Shown here in pieces: positions 1-8,483 of a DNA stretch of 22,329 nt. The notes beneath the pieces are model-generated. The model searched no databases, was not told where the DNA came from, and worked only from the letters and a program-made list of their open reading frames with translations. Origin of the DNA: Anaerolineae bacterium (GTDB lineage: Bacteria > Chloroflexota > Anaerolineae > B4-G1); contig JAUWOI010000009.1 in NCBI GenBank assembly GCA_030612185.1, forward strand, positions 1 through 22,329. Direction: 5' to 3'. The stretch's first letter is position 1. Every line of letters starts with the position of its first letter. A program made the translations under genes and the position numbers.

Positions 1-57
1 TAAGTCAAGAGAGTTGGCGAGGCGACGGGGGCTATGAGGGGGCCTGTGAGGAGGGCC

Positions 58-678
58 ATGGATATTCCGATGTACAATGCCAGGGGAGAAAAGGTCGGTG
101 AGGTTGAACTGCGCTCCGACATCTTCGAGGTCCCAGTCAATGTGCCGTTGATGCATCAGGCATTGGTGCGTCAGTTGGCGAATGCTCACCTGGGGACACA
201 CAAGACGAAATCGCGTGGCGAGGTGAATCGCACTAAGGCCAAGTGGTATCGGCAGAAAGGTACCGGGAGAGCACGCCACGGCAGTCGTAACGCCAACCTG
301 TTCGTCGGCGGTGGGGTTGCACATGGGCCGAGGCCACGCAAGTACACCAAGAAGATGCCGCGTAAGATGCGACGTGCAGCGCTATGCTCGGCGCTATCGG
401 TTAAGGCGACAGAGGATCAGATTGTCGTGCTGGACGCGTTGGAAATGGAAGCGCCCAAGACCAAGGAGATGCTGGCAGTGTTGAGGAGTCTGGGACTGGA
501 TCGGCGTGTGCTGATCTTGCTGCCGGAGCGGAATGAAACGGTGGAGAGGTCGGCGCGTAACCTGCCGCAGGTGAAGACGTTGCGAGCCAGTTACCTCAAC
601 GTCCGTGACTTGTTGGAATATGATCACGTGTTGATGCCGCTGGGCGCGTTGCAAGTGGTCGAGGACATTTTGGGATAG
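58..678 (+). CDS. rplD: 50S ribosomal protein L4
   Basis: Large-subunit protein that binds 23S rRNA near the peptide exit tunnel; in some bacteria it also represses its own operon. The conserved basic loop [14 protein letters not shown] lies at about residues 63-76, followed by [13 protein letters not shown], and the C-terminal half has the usual alpha/beta fold ending EDILG. The length of 206 residues fits the family. ATG 58 is preferred because the protein then begins MDIPMYN, as in many L4 proteins, although GAGGAGGG at 48-55 sits very close. ATG 70 and ATG 34 are the alternatives. It is the first complete gene of the window; rplC would be expected just upstream. rplW follows after 7 bases. 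Confidence 0.97.
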   Translation: MDIPMYNARGEKVGEVELRSDIFEVPVNVPLMHQALVRQLANAHLGTHKTKSRGEVNRTKAKWYRQKGTGRARHGSRNANLFVGGGVAHGPRPRKYTKKMPRKMRRAALCSALSVKATEDQIVVLDALEMEAPKTKEMLAVLRSLGLDRRVLILLPERNETVERSARNLPQVKTLRASYLNVRDLLEYDHVLMPLGALQVVEDILG

Positions 679-685
679 GTGAACG

Positions 686-979
686 ATGAATCCCTACAAA
701 GTTATCATCCGGCCGATTGATACGGAGAAGACGCGCTATCAGGCCTCGGAGTTAAGGCAGTACTCCTTTGAGGTAGATCGGCGTGTGAACAAGATCGAGG
801 TGAAGCGGGCGATAGAGGCTATTTTTGGGGTGGACGTTGTGACGGTCAATATGATGAACATGCCGGCCAAGGCTACCAAACGGCGCGGACGCCGCCGGAT
901 GGTGCGCCGCCCGCCGTGGAAGAAGGCTGTGGTCACTCTGGCAGAGGATCAGCGGCTGGATGTGTTTGAGGGGGTGTAA
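686..979 (+). CDS. rplW: 50S ribosomal protein L23
   Basis: Early-assembly 23S rRNA-binding protein at the exit tunnel, where it forms part of the docking site for trigger factor and SRP. The 97 residues match the family length. The N-terminal [10 protein letters not shown], the central [16 protein letters not shown] and the very basic extended loop [13 protein letters not shown] (about residues 64-76) are typical. AGGTGA at 677-682 supplies the ribosome site directly after the rplD stop. Only two bases separate it from rplB, so translation is probably coupled. Nothing is unusual. Confidence 0.97.
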   Translation: MNPYKVIIRPIDTEKTRYQASELRQYSFEVDRRVNKIEVKRAIEAIFGVDVVTVNMMNMPAKATKRRGRRRMVRRPPWKKAVVTLAEDQRLDVFEGV

Positions 980-981
980 GT

Positions 982-1818
982 ATGGCGATAAAGACGTATA
1001 AGCCCACCTCACCCGGCCGGCGGGGGATGACCGGTTCGACTTTTGAGGAGGTCACGCGCACGGAACCGGAGCGCAGCCTGCTGCGCCCATTGCGCAAACG
1101 GGCTGGCCGTAACGTGCAGGGACGTATCACGGTGCGCCATCGGGGTGGTGGGCACAAGCGACGATACCGGTTGATTGATTTCAAGCGCGATAAGGTGGGC
1201 ATTTCGGCGCGAGTGAGTAGCATCGAGTATGATCCCAATCGCTCGGCACGAATCGCGTTGCTGGTCTACGATGACGGCGAGAAGCGGTATGTCATCGCGC
1301 CACTGGGGTTGCAGGTGGGCGACACGGTGATGAGCGGGGAGGATGCGGAGGTCCGTGTGGGGAACGCGCTCCCACTTGCACGTATCCCACTCGGCACGCT
1401 GGTGCATAACATCGAGTTGTACCCGGGACGGGGAGGGCAGATGGTGCGCTCGGCCGGTACGTCGGCACAAGTGCTGGCTAAGGAGGGTGACTACGTAACG
1501 TTGCGTCTCCCCAGCGGCGAGATGAGGTTGGTGCGCAAGGATTGCATGGCCACCATAGGTCAAGTGGGCAACGTGGACCACGGCAACATCAAGTTGGGCA
1601 AGGCTGGCCGGAGGCGCTGGCTGGGATGGCGTCCAGCGGTGCGTGGCTCGGCTATGTCGCCTCGCGATCATCCTCATGGCGGCGGCGAGGGTAGGTCGCC
1701 GATTGGTATGCCGAGCCCCAAGTCACCCTGGGGGAAGAAGACTCTAGGTAAGAAGACACGACGCAACAAGGCTACCAGTAAGTACATCGTGCGCCGGCGT
1801 GGCAAGCGGCGGCGATAG
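982..1818 (+). CDS. rplB: 50S ribosomal protein L2
   Basis: Core large-subunit protein needed for subunit joining and peptidyl transferase function. At 278 residues it has the usual length. The N-terminal OB-like part contains [19 protein letters not shown] (about 42-60), the SH3-like part contains [13 protein letters not shown], and the C-terminal signature [17 protein letters not shown] (about 226-242) holds the conserved histidine equivalent to His229 of E. coli. The C-terminus is strongly basic. GAGGGGGTG just upstream, overlapping the end of rplW, serves as ribosome site. rpsS follows after 35 bases. Confidence 0.98.
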   Translation: MAIKTYKPTSPGRRGMTGSTFEEVTRTEPERSLLRPLRKRAGRNVQGRITVRHRGGGHKRRYRLIDFKRDKVGISARVSSIEYDPNRSARIALLVYDDGEKRYVIAPLGLQVGDTVMSGEDAEVRVGNALPLARIPLGTLVHNIELYPGRGGQMVRSAGTSAQVLAKEGDYVTLRLPSGEMRLVRKDCMATIGQVGNVDHGNIKLGKAGRRRWLGWRPAVRGSAMSPRDHPHGGGEGRSPIGMPSPKSPWGKKTLGKKTRRNKATSKYIVRRRGKRRR

Positions 1819-1853
1819 AGTTCAGGTGATTGAGGAGCGGGGAGGCACAGGTA

Positions 1854-2141
1854 ATGTCACGATCGCCACTAAAGAGACCGATACCGTATGTAGATCCGAA
1901 GTTATTGAAGAAGATTGAGCGCATGAATCAGATGGGTGAAAAGCGATTGATCCGTACCTGGTCTCGGGCTTCGACGATTTTTCCACACATGATCGGGCAT
2001 ACCATTGCCGTTCACGATGGCCGGCGGCATGTACCGATTTATGTCACGGAGGATATGGTGGGGCATAAGTTGGGTGAGTTTGCTCCCACCCGTACTTTCC
2101 GAGGGCACATTGTCAGAGAGAGAAAAGGCCGGGTGCAGTGA
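1854..2141 (+). CDS. rpsS: 30S ribosomal protein S19
   Basis: Small-subunit head protein that works with S13 near the A-site tRNA. The chosen ATG gives [18 protein letters not shown] and 95 residues, as in the family, and has GGAGG at 1841-1845 with an 8-base spacer; an upstream in-frame TTG at 1830 would add eight residues with no family support. The signature [20 protein letters not shown] and the downstream [12 protein letters not shown] are intact. It lies in the standard place between rplB and rplV. Confidence 0.96.
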   Translation: MSRSPLKRPIPYVDPKLLKKIERMNQMGEKRLIRTWSRASTIFPHMIGHTIAVHDGRRHVPIYVTEDMVGHKLGEFAPTRTFRGHIVRERKGRVQ

Positions 2142-2155
2142 GGAGGGAATGAGGA

Positions 2156-2527
2156 ATGAGCACGGAGGTACTGGCCCGGGCAAAGCACGTGCCGATGCCG
2201 GCACGTAAAGTCCGGCGAGTGATTAACCAAGTACGTGGGTTGCACGCTGACGAGGCATTGACGGTGTTGGATTTTCTGCCCCACGCAGCGGCGCGTCCGG
2301 TCTCTAAACTGATCCGTTCTGCCATCGCGAACGCGGAGGAGAATTTCGGAATACCGCGTGACGGTCTGTACGTGGCACATATAGTGGCCGATGATGGGCC
2401 TGGTGTGATGCCCGGAAAGGGCCTGCGATCGCGCTTTGGCGGACGTGGTCGCTGGCGGCCAATCCGTAAACGTTCCTCGCACATTACGGTGGTGCTGGAG
2501 GATATTAGCGGTCAGCGGTTGGATTAG
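2156..2527 (+). CDS. rplV: 50S ribosomal protein L22
   Basis: 23S rRNA-binding protein whose beta-hairpin lines the nascent peptide tunnel opposite L4. At 123 residues it is slightly longer than the 110 of E. coli. The N-terminal ARAKHVPMPARKVRRVINQVRG region (about 8-29) and the hairpin region GPGVMPGKGLRSRFGGRGRW (about 81-100) are recognisable, and HITVVLEDI near the C-terminus is conserved. The ribosome site lies in the GAGGAGGG stretch that begins at the rpsS stop. The gap to rpsC is 45 bases. Confidence 0.96.
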   Translation: MSTEVLARAKHVPMPARKVRRVINQVRGLHADEALTVLDFLPHAAARPVSKLIRSAIANAEENFGIPRDGLYVAHIVADDGPGVMPGKGLRSRFGGRGRWRPIRKRSSHITVVLEDISGQRLD

Positions 2528-2572
2528 CAGTTAGGATAACGATGGCTAGCGGTTGAGTTAAGGAGGAGTGGC

Positions 2573-3235
2573 TTGGGACGCAAGGTTCACCCCTATGGCT
2601 TCAGGATCGGAGTAATCAGGGATTGGAAAGCACGCTGGTACGCGGAGGGCGATGATTACGCCAACCTGCTGCACGAAGATCTGAGAATTCGCCGGCTCAT
2701 TGAGGACACTCTTAGGCGCGCGGGTATTTCTCTGGTTGAGATCGAACGTTTCCCGAAACAGGTTTCGGTAACGATCTGGACAGCAAGGCCTGGCATCGTC
2801 ATCGGGCGCAAAGGTGCCTCGGTCAAGATGCTGCGTAAGGAACTGGAGGAGATGACCGGCAAGCGGGTCTCCGTGGATGTGCAAGAGATAGAGCGGCCTG
2901 AACTAGACGCCAAGTTGGTGGCGGAGAATATCATAGCCCAATTGGAGCGGCGCATTTCTCACGGTCGGGCGATGAAGCGGGCAGTGCAGGCAGCGATGCG
3001 CGCCGGTGCGCAGGGTATTAGGGTTGCGTGCAAGGGACGTCTGTCTGGGGCTGAAATGGCGCGTAAGGCATGGCAGCGCGATGGGCGAGTGCCATTGCAT
3101 ACCTTGCGCGCCGACATTGATTATGCTCAGGAAGAGGCGCTCACAAGTTATGGCCGTATCGGGGTGAAGGTGTGGATCTACAAAGGCGAGGTGTTGCCTG
3201 AGGCGAGGGAAGGGGCAGAGCCCTTTATCACCTAG
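2573..3235 (+). CDS. rpsC: 30S ribosomal protein S3 (TTG start)
   Basis: Small-subunit head protein at the mRNA entry channel with helicase-like activity. Residues 1-16 ([16 protein letters not shown]) match the family start exactly, which fixes the initiation codon as TTG 2573; AAGGAGGAG at 2560-2568 is a strong ribosome site. No in-frame ATG or GTG gives a better start. The type-2 KH domain carries GRKG at about residues 78-81, and the C-terminal domain has SGAEMARK and LRADIDYA. Length is 220 residues. A 65-base gap with a possible hairpin follows before rplP. Confidence 0.97.
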   Translation: MGRKVHPYGFRIGVIRDWKARWYAEGDDYANLLHEDLRIRRLIEDTLRRAGISLVEIERFPKQVSVTIWTARPGIVIGRKGASVKMLRKELEEMTGKRVSVDVQEIERPELDAKLVAENIIAQLERRISHGRAMKRAVQAAMRAGAQGIRVACKGRLSGAEMARKAWQRDGRVPLHTLRADIDYAQEEALTSYGRIGVKVWIYKGEVLPEAREGAEPFIT

Positions 3236-3257
3236 GTGCACAAGGGGCTGGCAGATT

Positions 3258-3280
3258 CCCTTTCCTGCTTCGGGGAGGGG
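3258..3280 (+). other. possible hairpin between rpsC and rplP
   Basis: CCCTTTCC at 3258-3265 can pair with GGGGAGGG at 3273-3280 (8 pairs including two G-U) around the loop TGCTTCG. It is followed by only three T residues, so it is not a convincing terminator. It sits in one of the longer gaps (65 bases) of this part of the operon and could be an attenuator, a processing site or chance. Confidence 0.3.
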
Positions 3281-3300
3281 TTTAGAGAGGTGGCACGACG

Positions 3301-3726
3301 ATGTTGATGCCAAAGCGGGTGAAGTATCGCAAACAGATGCGCGGCCGGATGAAGGGCAAGGCTACGCGCGGGACTGAGGTCGCATTCGGGGAGTACGGAT
3401 TACAAGCCCTGGAGCCAGCGTGGGTCACGGCGCGTCAGATTGAGGCAGCGCGACGGGCAATCGTGCGTCATGTGCGACGGCGTGGGAAGTACTGGATTCG
3501 TATCTTCCCTGATAAGCCGGTCACGGCCAAGCCGGCCGAGACGCGCATGGGCAAGGGTAAGGGGGCAGTGGATCATTGGGTGGCCGTGGTCAAGCCGGGC
3601 CGCATTATGTTCGAACTGAGCGGTGTGTCTGAAGAGATGGCACGCGAGGCGATGCGTTTAGCGGCCTATAAGTTGCCCATCAAGTGCCAATTTGTAAAGC
3701 GTGAAGATATCTCTGTGGGGAGGTAG
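3301..3726 (+). CDS. rplP: 50S ribosomal protein L16
   Basis: Late-assembling 23S rRNA-binding protein near the A-site and the GTPase-associated centre. The start [19 protein letters not shown] and the loop [20 protein letters not shown] (about 81-100) are diagnostic; 141 residues is normal. ATG 3301 has only a loose ribosome site (AGAGAGGTGG about 3284-3293). rpmC starts 7 bases after the stop, the classical L16-L29-S17 order. Confidence 0.97.
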   Translation: MLMPKRVKYRKQMRGRMKGKATRGTEVAFGEYGLQALEPAWVTARQIEAARRAIVRHVRRRGKYWIRIFPDKPVTAKPAETRMGKGKGAVDHWVAVVKPGRIMFELSGVSEEMAREAMRLAAYKLPIKCQFVKREDISVGR

Positions 3727-3733
3727 GAGTGGG

Positions 3734-3955
3734 ATGCAGGCACGGGAGATTCGGATCTGGACTACGGAAGAGTTGCAAAGGCGACTAGAGGAGACCTACC
3801 GGGAGATCTTCGCTCTGCGCCGTGAGTTGGCTATGGGGCGTCTAGAAGATCACAGCCGGATCAGTGCTGTGAAGCGTGACGTCGCCCGGATGAAGACAGT
3901 CCTGCGCGAGCGCGAGTTGAGTGCTGAGTTGGCGGGGGGAGGCGAGGCACAGTGA
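3734..3955 (+). CDS. rpmC: 50S ribosomal protein L29
   Basis: Small two-helix protein at the tunnel exit beside L23, part of the SRP and trigger-factor dock. The 73 residues consist of two long charged helices with the typical [27 protein letters not shown] stretch (about 13-39). ATG 3734 is chosen because residues before it have no family match. The stop TGA overlaps the GTG start of rpsQ in GTGA, giving translational coupling. The C-terminal tail GGGEAQ is slightly longer than usual. Confidence 0.93.
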   Translation: MQAREIRIWTTEELQRRLEETYREIFALRRELAMGRLEDHSRISAVKRDVARMKTVLRERELSAELAGGGEAQ

Positions 3956-4239
3956 GAGGACGACACGTTTCTACAAGGAAACAGTTGGTTGGTCGCGTAA
4001 TGAGTGATAAGATGGATAAGACTGTAGTAGTGCGGGTCGAGCGCCTGGTGCGCCACCCGCGATACGGCAAGGTGCTGCGCCGGGCGAAGAAGTACAAGGC
4101 TCATGACGAATGGAATCGCTGTCACGTTGGTGATTTGGTGCGCATTGTCGAATCCCGCCCGCTGAGCCGTGAGAAGCGCTGGGTCGTGGAACGGATACTG
4201 AAGCAGGCCGAAGGCGGAGTGGCGGAGGTTGAACGATGA
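3952..4239 (+). CDS. rpsQ: 30S ribosomal protein S17
   Basis: Primary 16S rRNA-binding OB-fold protein of the small-subunit body. It starts with GTG 3952 inside the rpmC stop and its own stop overlaps the rplN start in ATGA, so the L29-S17-L14 run is coupled by two 4-base overlaps. [22 protein letters not shown] (about 9-30) and the later [15 protein letters not shown] are typical. Length is 95 residues including a short C-terminal tail. Confidence 0.96.
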   Translation: MRGRHVSTRKQLVGRVMSDKMDKTVVVRVERLVRHPRYGKVLRRAKKYKAHDEWNRCHVGDLVRIVESRPLSREKRWVVERILKQAEGGVAEVER

Positions 4240-4607
4240 TCCAGCAGGAGAGCCGCCTGCGGGTGGCCGATAACACCGGGGCGCGGGAAATTCTCGTCAT
4301 CCGGGTGTTGGGCGGCTCCAGACGGCGGTACGGCGGCGTGGGCGACATCGTCGTGGCGACGGTGAAGCAGGCTACCCCGACAGCGCAAGTGAAGAAGGGG
4401 GAGATCGTGCGGGCCGTGATTGTGCGCACGGCGAAGGAGTACCGCCGCCCTGATGGCTCCGGTATCCGGTTCGACGACAACGCGGTGGTGCTCCTGGATG
4501 AAGCAAGCCAGAATCCGAAAGGCTCGCGCATCTTCGGGCCGGTGGCCCGTGAGTTGCGGGAGAAGGGTTTTATGAAGATTGTCTCGCTGGCTCCTGAGGT
4601 ATTGTAG
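4236..4607 (+). CDS. rplN: 50S ribosomal protein L14
   Basis: 23S rRNA-binding protein at the subunit interface, contacting L19 and bridge B5/B8. The start [19 protein letters not shown] is diagnostic, as are [21 protein letters not shown] in the middle and [20 protein letters not shown] near the end. 123 residues is the standard length. ATG 4236 overlaps the rpsQ stop by four bases. Confidence 0.98.
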   Translation: MIQQESRLRVADNTGAREILVIRVLGGSRRRYGGVGDIVVATVKQATPTAQVKKGEIVRAVIVRTAKEYRRPDGSGIRFDDNAVVLLDEASQNPKGSRIFGPVARELREKGFMKIVSLAPEVL

Positions 4608-4633
4608 AGCGGCGACTGACAGGAGTATGCAGA

Positions 4634-4957
4634 GTGAGCAACCGAGTCAAAGAGGGTGATACAGTAGAAGTGATTTCTGGTAACGACCGGGGGGTACGGG
4701 GCACGGTTCAGCAGGTCTTTCCGAAAGCGGGGCGGGTTCTTGTTTCTGGGATCAACGTTATCAAGAAGCACCAGCGTCCTGTTCGCACCAAGCGTGGCGA
4801 GGTCAAGGCTGGCGTCATCGAGCTCGAGGCCCCGATTCACATCTCTAATGTTATGCTGGTGTGTCCACAGTGTGATCGGTCCACCCGCGTGGGGTTTGCG
4901 GTGCAGGATGGGCGCAAAGTGCGGGTGTGCAGGAAGTGCGGCGAGGCGATTGACTAA
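4634..4957 (+). CDS. rplX: 50S ribosomal protein L24 (GTG start, four-cysteine C-terminus)
   Basis: Assembly-initiating 23S rRNA-binding protein with a KOW motif. GTG 4634 gives MSNRVKEGDTVEVISGNDRG, the family N-terminus; the KOW stretch is about residues 7-35. IKKHQRP and EAPIHISNVML are conserved. The C-terminus has CPQC and CRKC (Cys 77, 80, 99, 102), a zinc-ribbon arrangement seen in many but not all bacterial L24 proteins. Length 107 residues. rplE begins 27 bases later. Confidence 0.96.
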   Translation: MSNRVKEGDTVEVISGNDRGVRGTVQQVFPKAGRVLVSGINVIKKHQRPVRTKRGEVKAGVIELEAPIHISNVMLVCPQCDRSTRVGFAVQDGRKVRVCRKCGEAID

Positions 4958-4984
4958 TAGTTGAGGGTAGGAAGGCAAAAATTG

Positions 4985-5530
4985 ATGCAGCGTTTGCAGA
5001 AGCTTTATCGCGAAGAGGTCCGGCCCTCGCTTATGGAGGAGTTCGGGTACCGGAACATTATGGAGGTGCCGCGCCTGCGGAAGGTTGTAGTCAACGTGGG
5101 TGTGGGTGAGGCACTGGAGGACGCCAAGGCGCTGGACCACACGGTGCAGGACATTACGACGATCACCGGGCAGCAGCCCGTGGTCACTCGGGCGCGCAAA
5201 TCCATCGCGGCTTTCAAGCTGCGAGAAGGCCGTGCCGTCGGCGTCAAAGTGACGCTACGAGGGGAGCGCATGTGGGCGTTTCTAGACCGGTTGTGCAATG
5301 TAGCGTTGGCGCGTCAGCGTGACTTTCGTGGTGTCTCCGACATCTTCGATGGGCATGGAAACTTCACGCTGGGGTTGCGTGAGCAACTGATGTTCCCTGA
5401 AGTGAACTACGACTCGATTGACAAGATACGTGGCATGGAGATCAGTATCGTTACTACGGCCCGCACGGATGAACAGGGACGACGGCTGCTGGAGTTGTTA
5501 GGGATGCCGTTCCGCCGCCGAGGCCAGTAG
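4985..5530 (+). CDS. rplE: 50S ribosomal protein L5
   Basis: Binds 5S rRNA and contacts P-site tRNA in the central protuberance. ATG 4985 gives [20 protein letters not shown] and 181 residues, the normal size; AGGAAGG at 4969-4975 with a 9-base spacer supports it over the in-frame TTG codons at 4961 and 4982. Conserved parts include [32 protein letters not shown] (about 66-87), RDFRGVS and [10 protein letters not shown]. It precedes rpsN in the usual order. Confidence 0.97.
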   Translation: MQRLQKLYREEVRPSLMEEFGYRNIMEVPRLRKVVVNVGVGEALEDAKALDHTVQDITTITGQQPVVTRARKSIAAFKLREGRAVGVKVTLRGERMWAFLDRLCNVALARQRDFRGVSDIFDGHGNFTLGLREQLMFPEVNYDSIDKIRGMEISIVTTARTDEQGRRLLELLGMPFRRRGQ

Positions 5531-5550
5531 TCTGGACGGGAGAAGTTAGC

Positions 5551-5733
5551 ATGGCGAGAAAGTGTCTACCGATCCGAGAGGCGCGGCGCAAGTATAAGGT
5601 GCAGGTGCGGAACCGCTGTAAGCGGTGTGGCCGGCCGCGGGGCTACATACGGCGCTTCCAAATGTGTCGTATTTGCTTCCGGGAGTTGGCCTTGAGGGGA
5701 GAGATCCCCGGTGTGGTGAAGTCGAGTTGGTGA
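5551..5733 (+). CDS. rpsN: 30S ribosomal protein S14, zinc-binding type (type Z)
   Basis: Small-subunit head protein. The short 60-residue form with cysteines 23, 26, 39 and 42 (CKRC and CRIC) is the zinc-binding C+ version, roughly two-thirds the length of the cysteine-free E. coli form. The end [11 protein letters not shown] is the family signature. Twenty bases separate it from rplE and 25 from rpsH. Confidence 0.97.
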   Translation: MARKCLPIREARRKYKVQVRNRCKRCGRPRGYIRRFQMCRICFRELALRGEIPGVVKSSW

Positions 5734-5758
5734 GCAAGCGGAAGAGAGGTCTTGTTTA

Positions 5759-6166
5759 ATGACGATGTCTGATCCAATAGCCGATATGTTGACGCGCGTC
5801 CGCAATGCCGTGATGGCGGGACGTCCCGGTGTGCGTATGCCTTTGTCTAAGATCAAGGTGGCGATTGTCAAGATACTAAAAGATGAAGGATTCATCAGTG
5901 ATTATTACGTGACGGATGAGCGCCCGCAACCCCAACTGGTGATCCGGCTTAAGTATGTGGGCGAGAGGAGGGAGCGCCGCCCAGTCATCACGGGACTGAA
6001 GCGCGTGAGCAAGCCGGGATGTCGTGTCTATGCACGCACGTTGGAGATACCATGGGTGCGAAGCGGTATGGGTATCACTGTTCTCTCGACGCCCAAAGGG
6101 GTGTTGACGGGACAGCAAGCCCGCCGTCTTGGTGTGGGCGGTGAAGTGCTGTGCTACGTGTGGTAG
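5759..6166 (+). CDS. rpsH: 30S ribosomal protein S8
   Basis: Primary 16S rRNA-binding protein of the central domain; in E. coli it is also the translational repressor of the spc operon. The N-terminus [15 protein letters not shown] and the C-terminal [26 protein letters not shown] are diagnostic. ATG 5759 (adding MT) is favoured by GAGAGGT at 5744-5750; ATG 5765 is the alternative. 135 residues is normal. The sequence shows no obvious S8-type autoregulatory helix at the rplE start, although I could not fold it. Confidence 0.97.
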   Translation: MTMSDPIADMLTRVRNAVMAGRPGVRMPLSKIKVAIVKILKDEGFISDYYVTDERPQPQLVIRLKYVGERRERRPVITGLKRVSKPGCRVYARTLEIPWVRSGMGITVLSTPKGVLTGQQARRLGVGGEVLCYVW

Positions 6167-6185
6167 GTGTTGAGGGAGGCAGGTA

Positions 6186-6737
6186 GTGTCACGGATTGGT
6201 CGTATGCCCATTTCTCTACCCGAGGGGGTGAGGGTGGAGATTCAAGATATCCAGGTGGCGGTGATAGGGCCTAAAGGCAGCCTTTCCCGCGAGTTCCACC
6301 CGGACATGAAGGTTGTGTTGGAGGATGGTCAGTTGAAGGTGCGTCGTCCAACTGATCAGCGGCAACATCGGGCGCTGCACGGTCTGACCAGGGCGCTGCT
6401 GAATAATATGGTGGTTGGCGTGACGCAGGGTTTCCAGAAGCAGTTGGAGATCCACGGCGTAGGGTATCGGGTGGACTTGCAGGGAGATGGGAGTCTGGTG
6501 CTATACCTGGGCTTTTCCCACTCTGTGCACATCGTTCCGCCCGAGGGGATTCAGTTCGAGGTCGAGCCCCGTTCAAAGCAGATTATGGTGCGTGGGATTG
6601 ACAAGGAACTGGTTGGGCGAGTGGCAGCGGAGATTCGCGCTTGGCGGCCGCCGGAACCTTATAAAGGCAAGGGGGTTCGTTACGTCGGTGAGTACGTTCG
6701 CCGCAAGGCCGGCAAGGCTGGCAAGGTTGGCTTATAG
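6186..6737 (+). CDS. rplF: 50S ribosomal protein L6
   Basis: 23S rRNA-binding protein near the factor-binding site, with two duplicated alpha/beta domains. GTG 6186 gives MSRIGRMPISLPEGV, the family start. Domain two carries QLEIHGVGYRV and the signature RPPEPYKGKGVRYVGE (about 154-169). The C-terminus has a lysine/glycine-rich end (KAGKAGKVG) encoded by three 9-base near repeats, which is common in L6. 183 residues. Confidence 0.97.
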   Translation: MSRIGRMPISLPEGVRVEIQDIQVAVIGPKGSLSREFHPDMKVVLEDGQLKVRRPTDQRQHRALHGLTRALLNNMVVGVTQGFQKQLEIHGVGYRVDLQGDGSLVLYLGFSHSVHIVPPEGIQFEVEPRSKQIMVRGIDKELVGRVAAEIRAWRPPEPYKGKGVRYVGEYVRRKAGKAGKVGL

Positions 6738-6765
6738 AACTTAGTTGGTGGATTGAGGTAGAGAT

Positions 6766-7131
6766 ATGCCAGAGATTGATCGTCGAGTGGCCCGTCTGCG
6801 GCGACATAGACGTGTACGGAAGCGCGTGGTTGGGACGCCAGAGCGGCCACGATTGAACGTTTTTCGCAGCCTGCGTCATATTTATGCTCAAGTGATTGAT
6901 GATGGCCAAGAGCATACGCTGGTCTCTGCTTCGACCATTGACTCAGAGGTGGAAGCGCAGATTCAGGGACTGACGAAGACTGAGCAAGCACGTGTGGTGG
7001 GCAAGGTGTTGGCGGAGCGTGCATTGAGTCAGGGTATCAAGAAGGTGGTCTTCGACCGTGGTGGGTATAAATATCACGGCCGGGTAAAGGCTCTGGCGGA
7101 CGCAGCCCGTAAGGGTGGGCTCGAGTTTTGA
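6766..7131 (+). CDS. rplR: 50S ribosomal protein L18
   Basis: 5S rRNA-binding protein of the central protuberance, partner of L5. [26 protein letters not shown] (about 10-35) and the C-terminal [28 protein letters not shown] are diagnostic. 121 residues is standard. rpsE starts 31 bases downstream. Confidence 0.97.
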   Translation: MPEIDRRVARLRRHRRVRKRVVGTPERPRLNVFRSLRHIYAQVIDDGQEHTLVSASTIDSEVEAQIQGLTKTEQARVVGKVLAERALSQGIKKVVFDRGGYKYHGRVKALADAARKGGLEF

Positions 7132-7162
7132 GGACGAAGGTTTAAGGCGCAACGGAGGCACA

Positions 7163-7693
7163 ATGGCCAGAGGGGGCTCACGAGATCGCAGAGGGCAAGA
7201 GGAACTGGATGAGCGTGTCGTGGACATCACGAGGGTCGCGAAGGTTGTCAAGGGCGGGCGTCGCTTTAACTTCCGCGTAGTGGCGGTAGTGGGCGACAAT
7301 CGTGGTCAGGTCGGAGTAGGAGTCGGCAAGGCGCGTGGTGTGCCTGATGCGATTCGTAAGGCGACGGAACGGGCACGGCGCCACATGCAGCCCATGGCGT
7401 TGGTACAGACTACGATTCCACACGAGGTGGTCGGGCGGTGCGGCGGCGCGAAGGTGCTCCTTAAGCCGGCTGCGCCCGGGACAGGCGTGGTTGCAGGGGG
7501 CGGTGTACGCGCCGTGTTGGAGACTGTCGGCGTGCGCGATGTGCTGACTAAGTCGTTGGGCAATTCTAACGTTCATAACGTGGTGTGGGCAACGATGGAT
7601 GGCTTGATGCAACTGCGTCGTGCGGAGGATGTGGCCCGCGAGCGCGGTGTACCTGAGGTCACGGTTATGCCGTTCTGGAGACGGGGGAGATGA
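7163..7693 (+). CDS. rpsE: 30S ribosomal protein S5
   Basis: Small-subunit protein involved in decoding accuracy and mRNA entry. ATG 7163 gives 176 residues and is preceded by CGGAGG at 7153-7158; further upstream in-frame codons overlap rplR and lack family similarity. The double-stranded-RNA-binding-like domain begins [24 protein letters not shown] (about 17-40), then [16 protein letters not shown]. The C-terminal domain holds [15 protein letters not shown] and [11 protein letters not shown]. Its stop overlaps an ATGA start for rpmD. Confidence 0.97.
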   Translation: MARGGSRDRRGQEELDERVVDITRVAKVVKGGRRFNFRVVAVVGDNRGQVGVGVGKARGVPDAIRKATERARRHMQPMALVQTTIPHEVVGRCGGAKVLLKPAAPGTGVVAGGGVRAVLETVGVRDVLTKSLGNSNVHNVVWATMDGLMQLRRAEDVARERGVPEVTVMPFWRRGR

Positions 7694-7923
7694 GAGGAAG
7701 CAGAAAACAGGAAGCGGGAGGCAGGAAGCGGGGGAGCGGGGAGAAGGTGTTGCGCGTCACGTTGACTAAGAGCCCGATTGGATATTCGTACCGGCAGAAA
7801 CGGACGGTACGGGCGTTGGGCCTACGGCGGATGCATCAGACGGTGGAGCAGAAGGATACGCCGGTCATCCGGGGGATGATTGCCAAGGTGGAGCACCTGG
7901 TGATGGTGGAGGAAGTTAGTTAG
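7690..7923 (+). CDS. rpmD: 50S ribosomal protein L30 with odd N-terminal extension
   Basis: Small 23S rRNA-binding protein. The L30 core starts at about residue 20 ([21 protein letters not shown]) and ends [10 protein letters not shown], the normal 58 residues. The ATG 7690, coupled to the rpsE stop in ATGA, adds 19 residues rich in G, R, K and S that are encoded by a heptamer-repeat tract (7695-7729). A start at GTG 7747, inside a G-rich region that could serve as ribosome site, would give the usual protein with no extension. I cannot tell from sequence which start is used. The gene ends in a GTTR tetranucleotide run that crosses the stop. Confidence 0.93.
   Translation: MRGSRKQEAGGRKRGSGEKVLRVTLTKSPIGYSYRQKRTVRALGLRRMHQTVEQKDTPVIRGMIAKVEHLVMVEEVS
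7695..7729 (+). repeat. heptamer tandem tract at 5' end of rpmD
   Basis: Five consecutive 7-base units AGGAAGC, AGAAAAC, AGGAAGC, GGGAGGC, AGGAAGC, followed by a degenerate G-rich continuation to about 7743. The tract lies between the overlapping rpsE stop/rpmD ATG and the first residue of the conserved L30 core, so it looks like an inserted or expanded simple repeat. Confidence 0.75.
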
Positions 7924-7934
7924 TTGGTTGGTTG
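7915..7934 (+). repeat. GTTR tetranucleotide run across the rpmD stop
   Basis: Five 4-base units GTTA, GTTA, GTTG, GTTG, GTTG in a row. The rpmD stop TAG (7921-7923) lies inside it. It separates rpmD from the ribosome site of rplO. Confidence 0.7.
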
Positions 7935-7947
7935 TAGGGGGTGAGCG

Positions 7948-8427
7948 GTGAAGTTGTATGAGCTGAAGCCTGCAGAAGGGGCAGCGAAGAAGCGTAGGCG
8001 CGTGGGACGGGGTATTGCTGCTGGGCGGGGCAAGACGGCTGGTCGTGGTACGAAAGGCCAGAAATCTCGTAGCGGTGGCAGCCTGCCGCTTTACTTTGAG
8101 GGTGGTCAGTTGCCCCTTGTGCGGAAACTCCCGTTTTTGCGGGGGGTAGGCTTTCGCGATCCGTGGCGTGTCCGGTTCACGCCGGTAAACTTGGAACGGC
8201 TCGCGGGGTTCCAGGAGGGGGCCGAGGTCACGCCGGAGGCTCTGGTCGAGGCGGGCATTATCAAGCGTGTGGATGAGTTGGTGGTTGTTCTGGGATGTGG
8301 AGAACTGAAGCACCCACTCACGGTGATGGCGCACCGCTTTTCAGCCAGTGCACGGGCCAAGATTGAGGCGGCTGGGGGAGTGGTGGAGGAATTGTCCTGG
8401 CAGCGGGGTGGCTATCGGACGCGGTAG
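7948..8427 (+). CDS. rplO: 50S ribosomal protein L15 (GTG start)
   Basis: Late-assembly 23S rRNA-binding protein. GTG 7948 with AGGGGGTGA at 7936-7944 gives MKLYELKPAEGAAKKRRRVGRG. The glycine/arginine-rich N-terminal arm (GRGIAAGRGKTAGRGTKGQKSR, about 20-42) and FEGGQLPLVRKLPFLRGVGF are typical; the globular C-terminal domain ends with HRFSASARAKIEAAGGVVE. 159 residues. secY follows after 56 bases, as in most bacteria. Confidence 0.97.
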   Translation: MKLYELKPAEGAAKKRRRVGRGIAAGRGKTAGRGTKGQKSRSGGSLPLYFEGGQLPLVRKLPFLRGVGFRDPWRVRFTPVNLERLAGFQEGAEVTPEALVEAGIIKRVDELVVVLGCGELKHPLTVMAHRFSASARAKIEAAGGVVEELSWQRGGYRTR

Positions 8428-8483
8428 AACGCGGATTGCAGGACGACGGTGGATTTGGACGGTAATGGATTAGGAGTGCGGCG

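Noticed and set aside
34..57. ATG 34 as the rplD start
   Set aside because: It would add eight residues with no family match; MDIPMYN at ATG 58 fits L4 better.
3971..5140. 389-codon open frame on the minus strand opposite rpsQ, rplN, rplX and rplE
   Set aside because: It is antisense to four well-conserved genes, has no family-like motif, and the high GC of the sense genes explains the lack of stops.
6703..6734. three 9-base near repeats at the end of rplF
   Set aside because: They encode KAGKAGKVG, a normal L6 C-terminus.
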